From NCBI GenBank assembly GCA_946615495.1, contig CAMOHY010000084.1, positions 1-8,202 of the forward strand: a stretch of 8,202 nt of DNA, in the 5' to 3' direction. The first letter of the stretch is position 1; the number at the start of each line of letters is the position of its first letter. Position numbers and translations under genes: made by a program. The notes below the pieces were generated by a model that saw nothing but the letters and a program-made list of their open reading frames with translations, was not told the DNA's origin and did no database searches. Positions 1 through 6,494 of this stretch are shown piece by piece. Origin of the DNA: an uncultured Clostridia bacterium (GTDB lineage Bacteria > Bacillota > Clostridia > Christensenellales > Aristaeellaceae).

Positions 1-18
1 CGAAGCGCGGTTGGCCGT

Positions 19-49
19 CCCGCCGACTCCCGAAGGGTCAGGCGGCGGG
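19..49. terminator. GC-rich imperfect hairpin, possible end of an upstream unit
   Basis: Bases 19-25 (CCCGCCG) pair perfectly with 43-49 (CGGCGGG). Inside, 27-28 can pair with 40-41 and 29-31 with 35-37 around a GAA loop, giving an imperfect stem of about 12 pairs. The sequence after it is AT-rich (GTTATAATATG) but has no immediate run of T, so a Rho-independent terminator for a gene left of the window is only one reading. The hairpin also abuts the -10-like element at 53-58 and could affect transcription there. It could be chance in GC-rich DNA. Confidence 0.3.
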
Positions 50-52
50 CGT

Positions 53-58
53 TATAAT
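53..58 (+). promoter_or_regulatory. Candidate -10 element before the phosphatase pair
   Basis: TATAAT matches the sigma-A -10 consensus exactly and lies 37 bases before the first start codon. No recognisable TTGACA-like -35 exists 16-18 bases upstream, where the GC hairpin lies, and there is no TG extension. A second weaker hexamer, TAGAAT, follows at 63-68. The call rests on the -10 alone. Confidence 0.3.
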
Positions 59-95
59 ATGATAGAATATTTTCTTACAAAGGGGTTCATCCGTC

Positions 96-857
96 ATGCT
101 TACTCAGATCACCGGCATTGCGCGCCAAGCGGGCAGCATGATGCTGCAATACCGGGACGCGGCTATTCACCAGAAAGAAGGCCATTACAATTTCGTCACC
201 GACGCGGATGTGGCGGTGCAGCAATTTTTGAAAAAAGAGCTGATGTCCCTTCTGCCCTCGGCCCGCTTTTTCGCGGAGGAGCAGGAGAATGAGCCGCTCA
301 CCGGTGATCCCACCTTCGTGGTGGACCCCATCGACGGCACGCTGAATTTTATGCGCCACAGGAACGCCTCGGCCATTTCCATTGCGCTGCTAAGGGAGAA
401 GCGGCCGGTGCTGGGCGTGATCTACAACCCTTACGCCGGAGAAATGTTTACCGCCCAGGCGGGCCAGGGCGCTTTCCTGAATGGCAAGCCTATTTTCGCC
501 TCAACCCTGCCTTTTGAAAGCGCCATGGTGTCCTTCGGCACCTCGCCCTACGACCAAGAGCTGGCCCGGCGCACCATGGCTGCGGCGGCGGAATTTCTTT
601 TGCAGGCGGGCGACCTGCGGCGCTGTGGCTCCGCCGCGCTGGATTTGTGCGACGTGGCCTGCGGCCGGAGCGACGTGTTTTTTGAATTAAAGCTGCGGCC
701 CTGGGATGTGGCGGCGGGGGCGCTGCTGGTGCAGGAGGCGGGCGGCTGCTATATTTCTCTGGGCCGCGGCGCGCCATACTTTGACGGCCCCTGCGGCATA
801 CTGGCGTGCAGCGTGCCCTGCCGGGAAAAAGCGCTGCGCATTCTGGAGGAAAATTAA
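96..857 (+). CDS. Inositol monophosphatase family phosphatase
   Basis: The product has 253 residues, a normal length for the Mg2+-dependent IMPase superfamily (inositol monophosphatase, HisN-type histidinol-phosphatase, CysQ-type nucleotidase, fructose-bisphosphatase). Family motifs are in order: an acidic EE pair at 61-62 (usually GEE, here AEE), the metal-binding DPIDGT at 77-82 followed by LNF, a GSAALDL segment at 178-184, and WDVAAG at 203-208, whose Asp204 is the expected third metal ligand. The active site therefore looks complete. There is no signal peptide or membrane segment, so the protein is cytosolic. AAAGGGG at 79-85 is an acceptable ribosome site for the ATG at 96. The gene stops directly against the next start, so the two are likely cotranscribed and translationally coupled. 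Substrate cannot be read from the sequence: inositol phosphate, histidinol phosphate and 3'-phosphoadenosine phosphate are all possible. The family is sure, the substrate is not. Confidence 0.93.
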   Translation: MLTQITGIARQAGSMMLQYRDAAIHQKEGHYNFVTDADVAVQQFLKKELMSLLPSARFFAEEQENEPLTGDPTFVVDPIDGTLNFMRHRNASAISIALLREKRPVLGVIYNPYAGEMFTAQAGQGAFLNGKPIFASTLPFESAMVSFGTSPYDQELARRTMAAAAEFLLQAGDLRRCGSAALDLCDVACGRSDVFFELKLRPWDVAAGALLVQEAGGCYISLGRGAPYFDGPCGILACSVPCREKALRILEEN

Positions 858-1676
858 ATGAAGACGCTTTCCTCCGCCCATGTGCACACCACCTTCTGCG
901 ACGGCAGGACGCCGGCGCCTCTGACGGTTAGGGCGGCTTTAGAAAAGGGCTTTGTGTCCCTGGGCTTTTCCTCCCACGCGCCCCAGGAGTTTGACGCCGA
1001 ATACAATATGGCCCTGAAGGACGAGCCTGCCTATCGGGCGCAAATCCGGACGCTCCAGGCGGAATACGCCGGGCGCATGGCCATTTATCTGGGCCTGGAA
1101 AGGGACCTTTTCGCCTGCGTGTCCGCCAAGGATTACGATTATTACATCGCCTCCGTGCATTATCTCACCTGGCCGGGAGATTTTGTGGCTATTGACGGGG
1201 ACGCCGCGCCGCTAAAAAAATATGTGGATGAGCGCTGCGGGGGCGACGGCCTTATGATGGCGCGGCAATACTATGAATCGCTGCGGGATTACGTGGTAAA
1301 GGAACGTCCGCCCATCATCGGCCACTTTGACCTGGTGCGGAAAAACAACGCGGTGCTGCGTCTTTTCGACGAGGAAAGCAAGGCTTACCGCCGTTTGGCT
1401 CTGGACGCCCTGCGGCCCATGGCGGACAGCGGCGCCCTGCTGGAGGTGAACACCGGGGCCATGGCCCGCGGCTACCTGACCTCCCCTTATCCCGCCCCGT
1501 TTTTGCTCAAGGAATGGAAAAGCTGGGGTGGTGAAGTGACCGTAACCTCTGACTGCCACGACGCGAGGTATTTGGACGCTTATTTTAACGAAGCGGAGGA
1601 ATTGCTTCGTTCTTTGGATTATACGCATGCCGTGCGGCTGGGGCAAAAGGAATTGTGGGAGCGGTTTTCCCTCTGA
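858..1676 (+). CDS. PHP-domain histidinol-phosphatase-like protein (HisJ family)
   Basis: The product has 272 residues, close to the usual length of PHP-type histidinol-phosphatases (HisJ/HisK), which convert histidinol phosphate to histidinol with a multinuclear metal centre. Expected metal ligands are visible in order: His8 and His10 in the N-terminal HVHTTFCDG, His40 in SSH, Glu81 in GLERD, His101 in ASVHY, His156 in GHFD, and Asp232/His234 in SDCHD. The protein therefore looks intact and active. The ATG touches the previous stop codon, and GGAGGA at 845-850 inside the end of the previous gene serves as its ribosome site. The neighbour is a phosphatase from an unrelated fold that also includes histidinol-phosphatases. 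No other histidine gene is in the window, so a role in histidine synthesis is inferred from family alone. Many PHP proteins of this subgroup are of unproven substrate. Confidence 0.9.
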   Translation: MKTLSSAHVHTTFCDGRTPAPLTVRAALEKGFVSLGFSSHAPQEFDAEYNMALKDEPAYRAQIRTLQAEYAGRMAIYLGLERDLFACVSAKDYDYYIASVHYLTWPGDFVAIDGDAAPLKKYVDERCGGDGLMMARQYYESLRDYVVKERPPIIGHFDLVRKNNAVLRLFDEESKAYRRLALDALRPMADSGALLEVNTGAMARGYLTSPYPAPFLLKEWKSWGGEVTVTSDCHDARYLDAYFNEAEELLRSLDYTHAVRLGQKELWERFSL

Positions 1677-1680
1677 TTGC

Positions 1681-1709
1681 TTGACTTTTTTCCTTAGATA
1701 GCGGATAAT
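1681..1709 (+). promoter_or_regulatory. Sigma-A type promoter for the DUF512-der-plsY unit
   Basis: TTGACT at 1681-1686 (five of six consensus bases) is followed by exactly 17 bases and GATAAT at 1704-1709 (five of six). It lies in the 68-base gap after the phosphatase pair, 35 bases before the next start codon, so the next three genes can be expressed independently of the phosphatases. No terminator hairpin is visible before it, so read-through from the upstream pair is also possible. Confidence 0.75.
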
Positions 1710-1744
1710 GAAAGGTACCATCCATTGGAAAGGAGGGGGTTTCC

Positions 1745-3049
1745 ATGGCGCATTTGATTGAGGCGGTGCAGCCTCACGGCGTGGCTTACCGCCGGGGCAT
1801 CCGGGCGGGCGACAGCCTGATCGCCATCAACGGAGAGCCCATCCTGGACGAGATCGATTACCAGGCCCTCACCAACCGGCAAAGGTTGGATGTGCTCATC
1901 CGCCGGGCCGACGGCACGGAGGAAACCGTGCGCATTATCAAGGCGCGGGAGGCGGGGCTGGGCCTGCAGCTGGCCGACACCCTGGCCTGCAAGCCCTACC
2001 CCTGCAAAAACAAATGCGTGTTTTGCTTTATCGACCAAATGCCCCCCGGCATGCGGGACACCCTGTATGTGAAGGATGATGATTGGCGCCTTTCGCTGAT
2101 GATGGGCAACTATATCACCCTCACCAACGTGGACGAAAAGGAATTTGACCGCATCCTGCGCAGAAAGGCCAGCCCTCTCTACATTTCCATCCACGCCACG
2201 GACCCGAAGGTGCGCGTGGCCATGATGCGCAATCCCAACGCCAGCCATATTATGGAGCGGCTGAACGCCCTGGCGGGCGCCGGGCTGCATTTTCACTGCC
2301 AGATCGTGCTTTGCCCCGGCTACAACGATGGGGACGTTTTGCGCAAAACGCTTTCCGACCTGTCCGCCCTTTATCCCGCCGCCCAATCCGCGGCGCTGGT
2401 GCCGGTGGGGCTGACCAAGTTCCGCCAGGGGCTGGCTCCGGTAAAGCCCTTTGACCGGGAAAGCGCTCAGGCGGTTATGGCCATTGCCCATGAATTCCAG
2501 AACAAGCTAAAGAACAGCATGGGCACCCGCTTTGTGTTTCCCTCCGATGAAATGGTGCTCATTGCCGGGGAGGACCTTCCCGCTGAAGCGGAATACGAAG
2601 GCTATCCCCAATTGGAAAACGGCGTGGGCCTGCTGCGGAAATTTGAAAACGGCCTGAGCGCCGCCGCCCAGGAAAACACCCTTTCCCCCCTTGCCCGCCG
2701 GGTGCGCATTCCCTGCGGCTCCTCCATCGCGCCGGTGATGCGCCGTTGGGTGGACACCTACGGCCCTAAGGGCGTAGAGGTGGCCGTGCAGCCCATCCGC
2801 AACACGTTCTTCGGCGAAACCGTCACCGTGACCGGGCTCATTACCGGGGGAGATTTGATAGAGCAGCTCAAGGATGCGGAGGAGGACGAAATTTTGCTCT
2901 GCGGCAACACGCTCAGGGCGGAGGGCGACCTGTTTTTGGACGGCACCTCCCTCCAGCAGGTGCGCGCGTCCCTAAAGCCCGCCGTTACCGTGGTGCCCAA
3001 CGACGGCGCGTCCCTTTTTGCCGCGCTGCTGGGCCGTCCATCTATTTGA
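1745..3049 (+). CDS. DUF512 family protein: PDZ-like domain plus radical SAM-like FeS domain
   Basis: The product has 434 residues and an architecture typical of the DUF512 family. A PDZ-like module comes first (about 1-66, with GIRAGDSLIAING at 18-30). A radical SAM-like core follows with the canonical CX3CX2C cluster motif at Cys87, Cys91 and Cys94, preceded by Cys82. It continues with GNYITLTN at 121-128 and the strand ISIHAT at 147-152. The C-terminal DUF512 part contains NTFFGETVTVTGLITGGDL at 353-371. The cysteine motif implies a 4Fe-4S cluster and probably S-adenosylmethionine chemistry, but no substrate is known to me for this family. Homologues are widespread in Clostridia and cyanobacteria. 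A very strong ribosome site (AAAGGAGGGGG, 1729-1739) fixes the start. der follows after 32 bases, so the two are probably cotranscribed, which suggests but does not prove a link to ribosome or translation biology. Confidence 0.92.
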   Translation: MAHLIEAVQPHGVAYRRGIRAGDSLIAINGEPILDEIDYQALTNRQRLDVLIRRADGTEETVRIIKAREAGLGLQLADTLACKPYPCKNKCVFCFIDQMPPGMRDTLYVKDDDWRLSLMMGNYITLTNVDEKEFDRILRRKASPLYISIHATDPKVRVAMMRNPNASHIMERLNALAGAGLHFHCQIVLCPGYNDGDVLRKTLSDLSALYPAAQSAALVPVGLTKFRQGLAPVKPFDRESAQAVMAIAHEFQNKLKNSMGTRFVFPSDEMVLIAGEDLPAEAEYEGYPQLENGVGLLRKFENGLSAAAQENTLSPLARRVRIPCGSSIAPVMRRWVDTYGPKGVEVAVQPIRNTFFGETVTVTGLITGGDLIEQLKDAEEDEILLCGNTLRAEGDLFLDGTSLQQVRASLKPAVTVVPNDGASLFAALLGRPSI

Positions 3050-3081
3050 CCGACATTTTGTAAAAAAGGGGGCATACTCCG

Positions 3082-4431
3082 ATGCCAAACGCAAAACCCC
3101 TGGTCGCCATCGTGGGGCGGCCCAACGTGGGGAAATCCACCTTTTTCAATAAAATTTCCGGCCGCAGAATCGCCATCGTGGAGGATGTTCCCGGCGTGAC
3201 CCGCGACCGCATTTACGCCGACGTGGAATGGACCGGCCGGAAATTCACCCTGATCGACACCGGCGGCATCGACCCCCGCAGCGAGGACGTGCTGCTTTCC
3301 CAAATGCGCCGCCAGGCCGAAATTGCCATGGACATGGCGGACGTGATCTGCTTTTTTACCGACGCCCGCTCCGGCATGACCCCGGATGACGAGGAAGTGT
3401 CCATCCTGCTGCGCAAGACCCATAAGCCGGTGATCCTGGTGGTAAACAAAATGGACCACAGCGGCCTGACCGATTCCATGTACGAATTCTACGGTTTGGG
3501 TCTGGGCGACCCCGTGGCCATTTCCTCCACCAACATGCTGGGCCTGGGAGATTTGCTGGATGAAATCGTGAAGCGCCTGCCGCCGCAGGAGGAGGGCGGG
3601 GAAGAGGACGAGAGCCACGTGATCCAATTGGCCGTGGTGGGCCGGCCCAATGTGGGCAAATCGTCCCTCACCAACCGCCTGCTGGGCCAGGAGCGCACCA
3701 TGGTCAGCGATATTCCCGGCACCACCCGCGACGCCATCGACACCCAGTTTCAGGGCCCGGACGGCGCCCTGTACAATATCATCGACACCGCGGGCATCCG
3801 CCGCAAGCGGGCCATTGAGGATGAATCCCTGGAGCGCTACAGCGTGCTGCGGTCCATCGCGGCCATTCGCCGGTGCGATGTGGCGCTGCTGCTCATCGAT
3901 GCCCAGGAGGGCGTGACCGAGCAGGACGCCCGCATCGCCGGCATGATCCATGAGGAAGGCAAGGCCGCCGTGGTGGTGGTGAACAAATGGGACGCGCTGG
4001 AAAAGGAAACCGGCACCCTGGAAAAATTCAAAAAACAGGTGATTGAGGACCTGAAATTCATGGATTACGCGCCGGTTTTGTTCATTTCCGCGCTTACGGG
4101 CCAGCGGGCCCAGAATGTGCTGCCGGAAGTGAACCGGGTGTGGGAGCAGGCCAGCCGCCGCATCGGCACCGGCGCGCTCAACGACGTGCTGGGCGACGCG
4201 CAGATGGCCCTGCAGCCGCCCACCATCGGCGGACGCAAGCTGAAAATCTATTACGCCACCCAGGCCAGCGTTTGCCCGCCCACCTTCGCCCTGTTCATCA
4301 ACGCGGAAGAATTGATGCACTTTTCTTACCAGCGGTATTTGGAAAACTGTCTTCGCAAGGCCTTTGGCTTTGAAGGAACGCCTCTGCGCTTCGTGCTTCG
4401 GGAAAAGAAGAAGGAGGACGCCCGGCCATGA
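3082..4431 (+). CDS. der: Ribosome biogenesis GTPase Der (EngA)
   Basis: Der is the essential bacterial GTPase with two tandem G domains that assists late assembly of the 50S ribosomal subunit. The 449-residue product has the complete layout. G domain 1 shows GRPNVGKS at 12-19, PGVTRDR at 37-43, DTGG at 59-62 and NKMD at 122-125. An acidic linker lies at about 168-178 (rich in Glu). G domain 2 shows GRPNVGKS at 187-194, PGTTRDA at 212-218, DTAG at 235-238, NKWD at 301-304 and ISALTG at 335-340. A KH-like C-terminal domain spans about 350-440 and ends in a basic tail. Domain 1 has ISSTNMLG where domain 2 has the usual SA G5 motif, a mild deviation. AAGGGGG at 3066-3072 is the ribosome site. 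The stop codon overlaps the plsY start by four bases (ATGA). Confidence 0.98.
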   Translation: MPNAKPLVAIVGRPNVGKSTFFNKISGRRIAIVEDVPGVTRDRIYADVEWTGRKFTLIDTGGIDPRSEDVLLSQMRRQAEIAMDMADVICFFTDARSGMTPDDEEVSILLRKTHKPVILVVNKMDHSGLTDSMYEFYGLGLGDPVAISSTNMLGLGDLLDEIVKRLPPQEEGGEEDESHVIQLAVVGRPNVGKSSLTNRLLGQERTMVSDIPGTTRDAIDTQFQGPDGALYNIIDTAGIRRKRAIEDESLERYSVLRSIAAIRRCDVALLLIDAQEGVTEQDARIAGMIHEEGKAAVVVVNKWDALEKETGTLEKFKKQVIEDLKFMDYAPVLFISALTGQRAQNVLPEVNRVWEQASRRIGTGALNDVLGDAQMALQPPTIGGRKLKIYYATQASVCPPTFALFINAEELMHFSYQRYLENCLRKAFGFEGTPLRFVLREKKKEDARP

Positions 4432-5021
4432 TCGTTCAGTATGTTCTCTGCGCCGTGATTGCTTATCTGCTGGGCAGCGTTTCCACCGGGATCATCTATT
4501 CCAGGGCCTTGGGCCAGGATATCCGCACCCAGGGCAGCAAAAACTCCGGAGCCACCAACATGACCCGCGTGCACGGCCTGGGCAAGGGCGCGCTCACCTT
4601 TCTGGGCGACAGCTTAAAGGGCGTGGCCGCAACCCTCATCGGCCAATGGCTTGCCGGGCAGACCGGGGCCATCATCGCGGCCACCTGCGTGGTGCTGGGC
4701 CATATGTGGCCGGTGTTTTTCGGCTTTAAGGGCGGCAAAGGCGTGGCCACCATGATCGGCATCGGCTTCGTTATGGACCCGGTGCTCATGATTCCTGTGG
4801 CGGTCATTGGCATTGCGGTAATGCTCCTGAGCAAATATGTGTCCCTGGCCAGCATGGTGGGGCTCATCGTGTTCGCCGTGGGCATTATCCTCCGGCGCGG
4901 CTTTTGGCCCATGGGCCTGTGGGCCCTGCTGATGGCCGCGCTGGGCTGCTGGCGCCACCGGACCAATATCCAGCGCCTGCTGAACGGTACGGAGAACAAA
5001 ATCGGAAAGAAAAAAGAATAA
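4428..5021 (+). CDS. plsY: Acyl-phosphate:glycerol-3-phosphate acyltransferase PlsY
   Basis: PlsY is an integral membrane enzyme that transfers the acyl group from acyl-phosphate to glycerol-3-phosphate, making lysophosphatidic acid, the first step of phospholipid synthesis in most bacteria. The 197 residues match the family length. Hydrophobic helices alternate with three signature loops: motif 1 GSKNSGATN at 36-44, motif 2 FKGGKGVAT at 100-108 (phosphate-binding Gly-rich loop) and motif 3 HRTNIQRLLNGTE at 177-189. Motif 1 has Lys38 where GSGN is more usual. The tail is very basic (KIGKKKE). The ATG overlaps the der stop (ATGA), with AAGGAGG at 4411-4417 inside der as ribosome site, so translation is probably coupled. 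A strong terminator begins ten bases after the stop, making plsY the last gene of its unit. In many Clostridia gpsA follows here, and it does not in this window. Confidence 0.97.
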   Translation: MIVQYVLCAVIAYLLGSVSTGIIYSRALGQDIRTQGSKNSGATNMTRVHGLGKGALTFLGDSLKGVAATLIGQWLAGQTGAIIAATCVVLGHMWPVFFGFKGGKGVATMIGIGFVMDPVLMIPVAVIGIAVMLLSKYVSLASMVGLIVFAVGIILRRGFWPMGLWALLMAALGCWRHRTNIQRLLNGTENKIGKKKE

Positions 5022-5030
5022 AAAGCAGCG

Positions 5031-5072
5031 AAAAAGTCAGGCTGTCCACGGATCCGGCAGCCTGACTTTTTT
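5031..5072. terminator. Strong Rho-independent terminator after plsY, probably bidirectional
   Basis: A 14-base arm at 5031-5044 (AAAAAGTCAGGCTG) pairs perfectly with 5058-5071, around a 13-base loop, and T5067-T5072 forms the U tract for rightward transcription. Because the left arm starts with five A, the complementary strand also shows a stem followed by T, so the same element can end leftward dinB transcripts that pass its stop codon at 5121. It lies ten bases behind the plsY stop. Confidence 0.92.
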
Positions 5073-5094
5073 CGATTGATTTTGCACCGAAGGC

Positions 5095-5110
5095 TTTTTC
5101 ACGTGAAACC
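5095..5110. promoter_or_regulatory. parS-like palindrome (candidate ParB/Spo0J binding site)
   Basis: Bases 5097-5108 form the perfect 12-bp palindrome TTTCACGTGAAA. Aligned with the conserved bacterial parS consensus TGTTNCACGTGAAACA, the 16 bases TTTTTCACGTGAAACC differ only at position 2 (T for G) and position 16 (C for A). The core CACGTGAAAC is fully conserved. It is non-coding, between the plsY terminator and the dinB stop, with no loop to make an RNA hairpin, so a DNA-binding role fits best. Distance to the replication origin is unknown. Confidence 0.5.
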
Positions 5111-5120
5111 CTGAAGGGCC

Positions 5121-6359
5121 TCACCGGTGCAGCCCGATATCGTCGTTTTTCTGAAAGCCCAGCGTAATGGATTCTCCGCCCATTTTTTTGCGCAGGGCGT
5201 ACACGGCGGCCTCCAGCTTATCCTGCCGCTCGCGTTTTTTCTTTTGGGCGTTTTCGCCCATCAGGTCCATCATGTCCACCTGCTCCACCTCCTCCGCGGT
5301 GGAAATCAGCTTGGTCACGCCCACGGTGATCGCGCGGATGGGCGCCTTTTCGCCGATAGTCCAGTTTTCTTCGATCAAGGCCATGGCCAGCTGCTGAATT
5401 TCATGCTGCAGGCAGGTAAAATGGTTCAGGGACATCTGGCGGGAAATGGTGCGCAGCTCCGGGCTTTTGATCTGCACGGCCACCACCGACCCCTTCAGCC
5501 CGTGCTCCCTCAGGCTCCAGGCCACCTCGTCCGCCAGCGCGGAAAGGCCCGTCATGATTTCTTCCTTCGTGACCAGATTTCGCTTGAACGTCATGCCCCG
5601 GCTGACGGATTTGATTTCCGGCTTATCGCCCCATTGGCGCACTTTTTCCCGGTCCAGGCCGTTGGCGTAGCTCCAAAGCAGCTCTCCGCCCTTTCCCAGC
5701 AGGGAAAACAGCCGCTCCTTGGGCTGGCGGGCCAAATCGCCGATGGTGAGGATGGATTTTTTATTCAGCGTGTCCACGGCGGCTTTTCCCGCAAACAGCA
5801 AATCGGACACCGGCAGGGGCCAAAGCAGGTCCCGGAAGTTATCCTCCGTAATTTCCGTGGTGGCGTCCGGTTTTTTGTAGTCCGAGCCCATTTTGGCAAA
5901 CACCTTGTTAAAGCTTACGCCCACGGAAATGGTGATGCCGATTTCCCGGCGCACCCGCTCCCGGATGCCGTCGGCCAGCTGCCGGGGCGTCCGCGCGTAA
6001 AACTCCGGCGCGCCGGTCATGTCCAAATACGATTCGTCAATGGAGGCGGGCTCCACAAAGTCCGTATAATCGTGGTAAATGGCGTTTACCCGGTTGGAAA
6101 TTTCCTTGTAAAAATGGTGCCGCGGCGGCACAAACACAATGTCCGGGCATTTTTTCCGGGCCTGCCATACCGTGTCCGTGGTTTTTACGCCGAATTTTTT
6201 GGCCAGTTCATTTTTAGCCACCACAACGCCCACGCGGTTTTCCGGGTCCCCCGCCACCGCCATGGGCACCTCCTTCAGCTCCGGCCTTTCCAGGCATTCG
6301 CAGGAGGCGAAAAAGTTGTTGCAGTCGCAGTGAAAGATCAGCCGCTTCTTTTCTTCCAT
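5121..6359 (-). CDS. dinB: Y-family DNA polymerase (DinB/Pol IV type)
   Basis: The 412-residue product is a translesion polymerase that copies past damaged bases at low fidelity. Visible are the N-terminal catalytic FHCDCNNFFASCE (Asp12 metal ligand, Phe17 likely steric gate), the palm motif SIDESYLD at 107-114 with the catalytic Asp108/Glu109, SVGVSFNKVFAKMGSDYKKP at 145-164, a helix-hairpin-helix thumb region around 178-225, a little-finger domain at about 250-350, and a basic C-terminal helix. Asn14 stands where many relatives have Asp, but the metal contact there is usually the backbone of residue 13. A canonical QLSLF-type clamp-binding motif is absent; QVDMM at 360-364 sits where it is expected. 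The frame stays open for 174 more codons upstream, but that stretch overlaps the GH38-like gene. The ATG at 6359 has a clear ribosome site and promoter. The gene converges with plsY and diverges from the GH38-like gene. Confidence 0.95.
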   Translation of the reverse strand: MEEKKRLIFHCDCNNFFASCECLERPELKEVPMAVAGDPENRVGVVVAKNELAKKFGVKTTDTVWQARKKCPDIVFVPPRHHFYKEISNRVNAIYHDYTDFVEPASIDESYLDMTGAPEFYARTPRQLADGIRERVRREIGITISVGVSFNKVFAKMGSDYKKPDATTEITEDNFRDLLWPLPVSDLLFAGKAAVDTLNKKSILTIGDLARQPKERLFSLLGKGGELLWSYANGLDREKVRQWGDKPEIKSVSRGMTFKRNLVTKEEIMTGLSALADEVAWSLREHGLKGSVVAVQIKSPELRTISRQMSLNHFTCLQHEIQQLAMALIEENWTIGEKAPIRAITVGVTKLISTAEEVEQVDMMDLMGENAQKKKRERQDKLEAAVYALRKKMGGESITLGFQKNDDIGLHR

Positions 6360-6368
6360 GCTTTGCCG

Positions 6369-6375
6369 CCTCCCC
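6369..6375 (-). promoter_or_regulatory. Ribosome binding site that sets the dinB start
   Basis: On the minus strand this reads GGGGAGG, nine bases before the ATG at 6359-6357. The promoter lies just upstream. Together they place the start here and rule out the upstream in-frame ATGs, the furthest of which begins at 6881 inside the glycoside hydrolase gene. Confidence 0.85.
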
Positions 6376-6398
6376 GTTTTTTTATCTATTATGCTTCT

Positions 6399-6427
6399 AT
6401 TATACTTCAAAATCCTCCGTCCCGCAA
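6399..6427 (-). promoter_or_regulatory. Promoter for dinB
   Basis: On the minus strand a perfect -10, TATAAT (6404-6399), is preceded by a 17-base spacer and the weak -35 TTGCGG (6427-6422, three of six consensus bases). The expected transcript start near 6392 would leave a leader of about 33 bases. No SOS box overlaps it. Confidence 0.6.
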
Positions 6428-6447
6428 CCGCGGCCTTCATTTCCGGG

Positions 6448-6476
6448 TTGACAGGCAAAGAAAAACAATTTATCAT
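6448..6476 (+). promoter_or_regulatory. Strong promoter for the GH38-like gene
   Basis: A perfect -35 TTGACA at 6448-6453 is followed by 17 bases and TATCAT at 6471-6476 (five of six consensus -10 bases). Transcription would start near 6483, giving a leader of about 54 bases. It faces away from the dinB promoter, with 20 bases between the two -35 boxes, so a regulator bound between or beside them could act on both genes. Confidence 0.75.
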
Positions 6477-6494
6477 GAACAGGAATCGTACAGA

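Noticed and set aside
1711..1728. Short symmetries GGTACC and CCATTGG in the leader before the DUF512 gene, considered as an operator or riboswitch part
   Set aside because: They are six or seven bases long, do not form a larger structure, and the leader of about 30 bases is too short for a riboswitch.
1694..2491. A 265-codon minus-strand open frame opposite the DUF512 gene
   Set aside because: It is the complement of a clear radical SAM-like coding region and shows no motif or start signal of its own.
3050..3081. Possible separate promoter or terminator between the DUF512 gene and der
   Set aside because: The gap has only 32 bases, with a T/A-rich start and the der ribosome site. There is no hairpin and no promoter pair, so it is read as an internal operon gap.
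2758..4320. A 520-codon open frame on the minus strand opposite the end of the DUF512 gene and most of der
   Set aside because: It is antisense to two unmistakable genes, its translation is rich in His, Gly and Ala without any motif, and it lacks a convincing ribosome site. GC-rich third positions produce such shadows.
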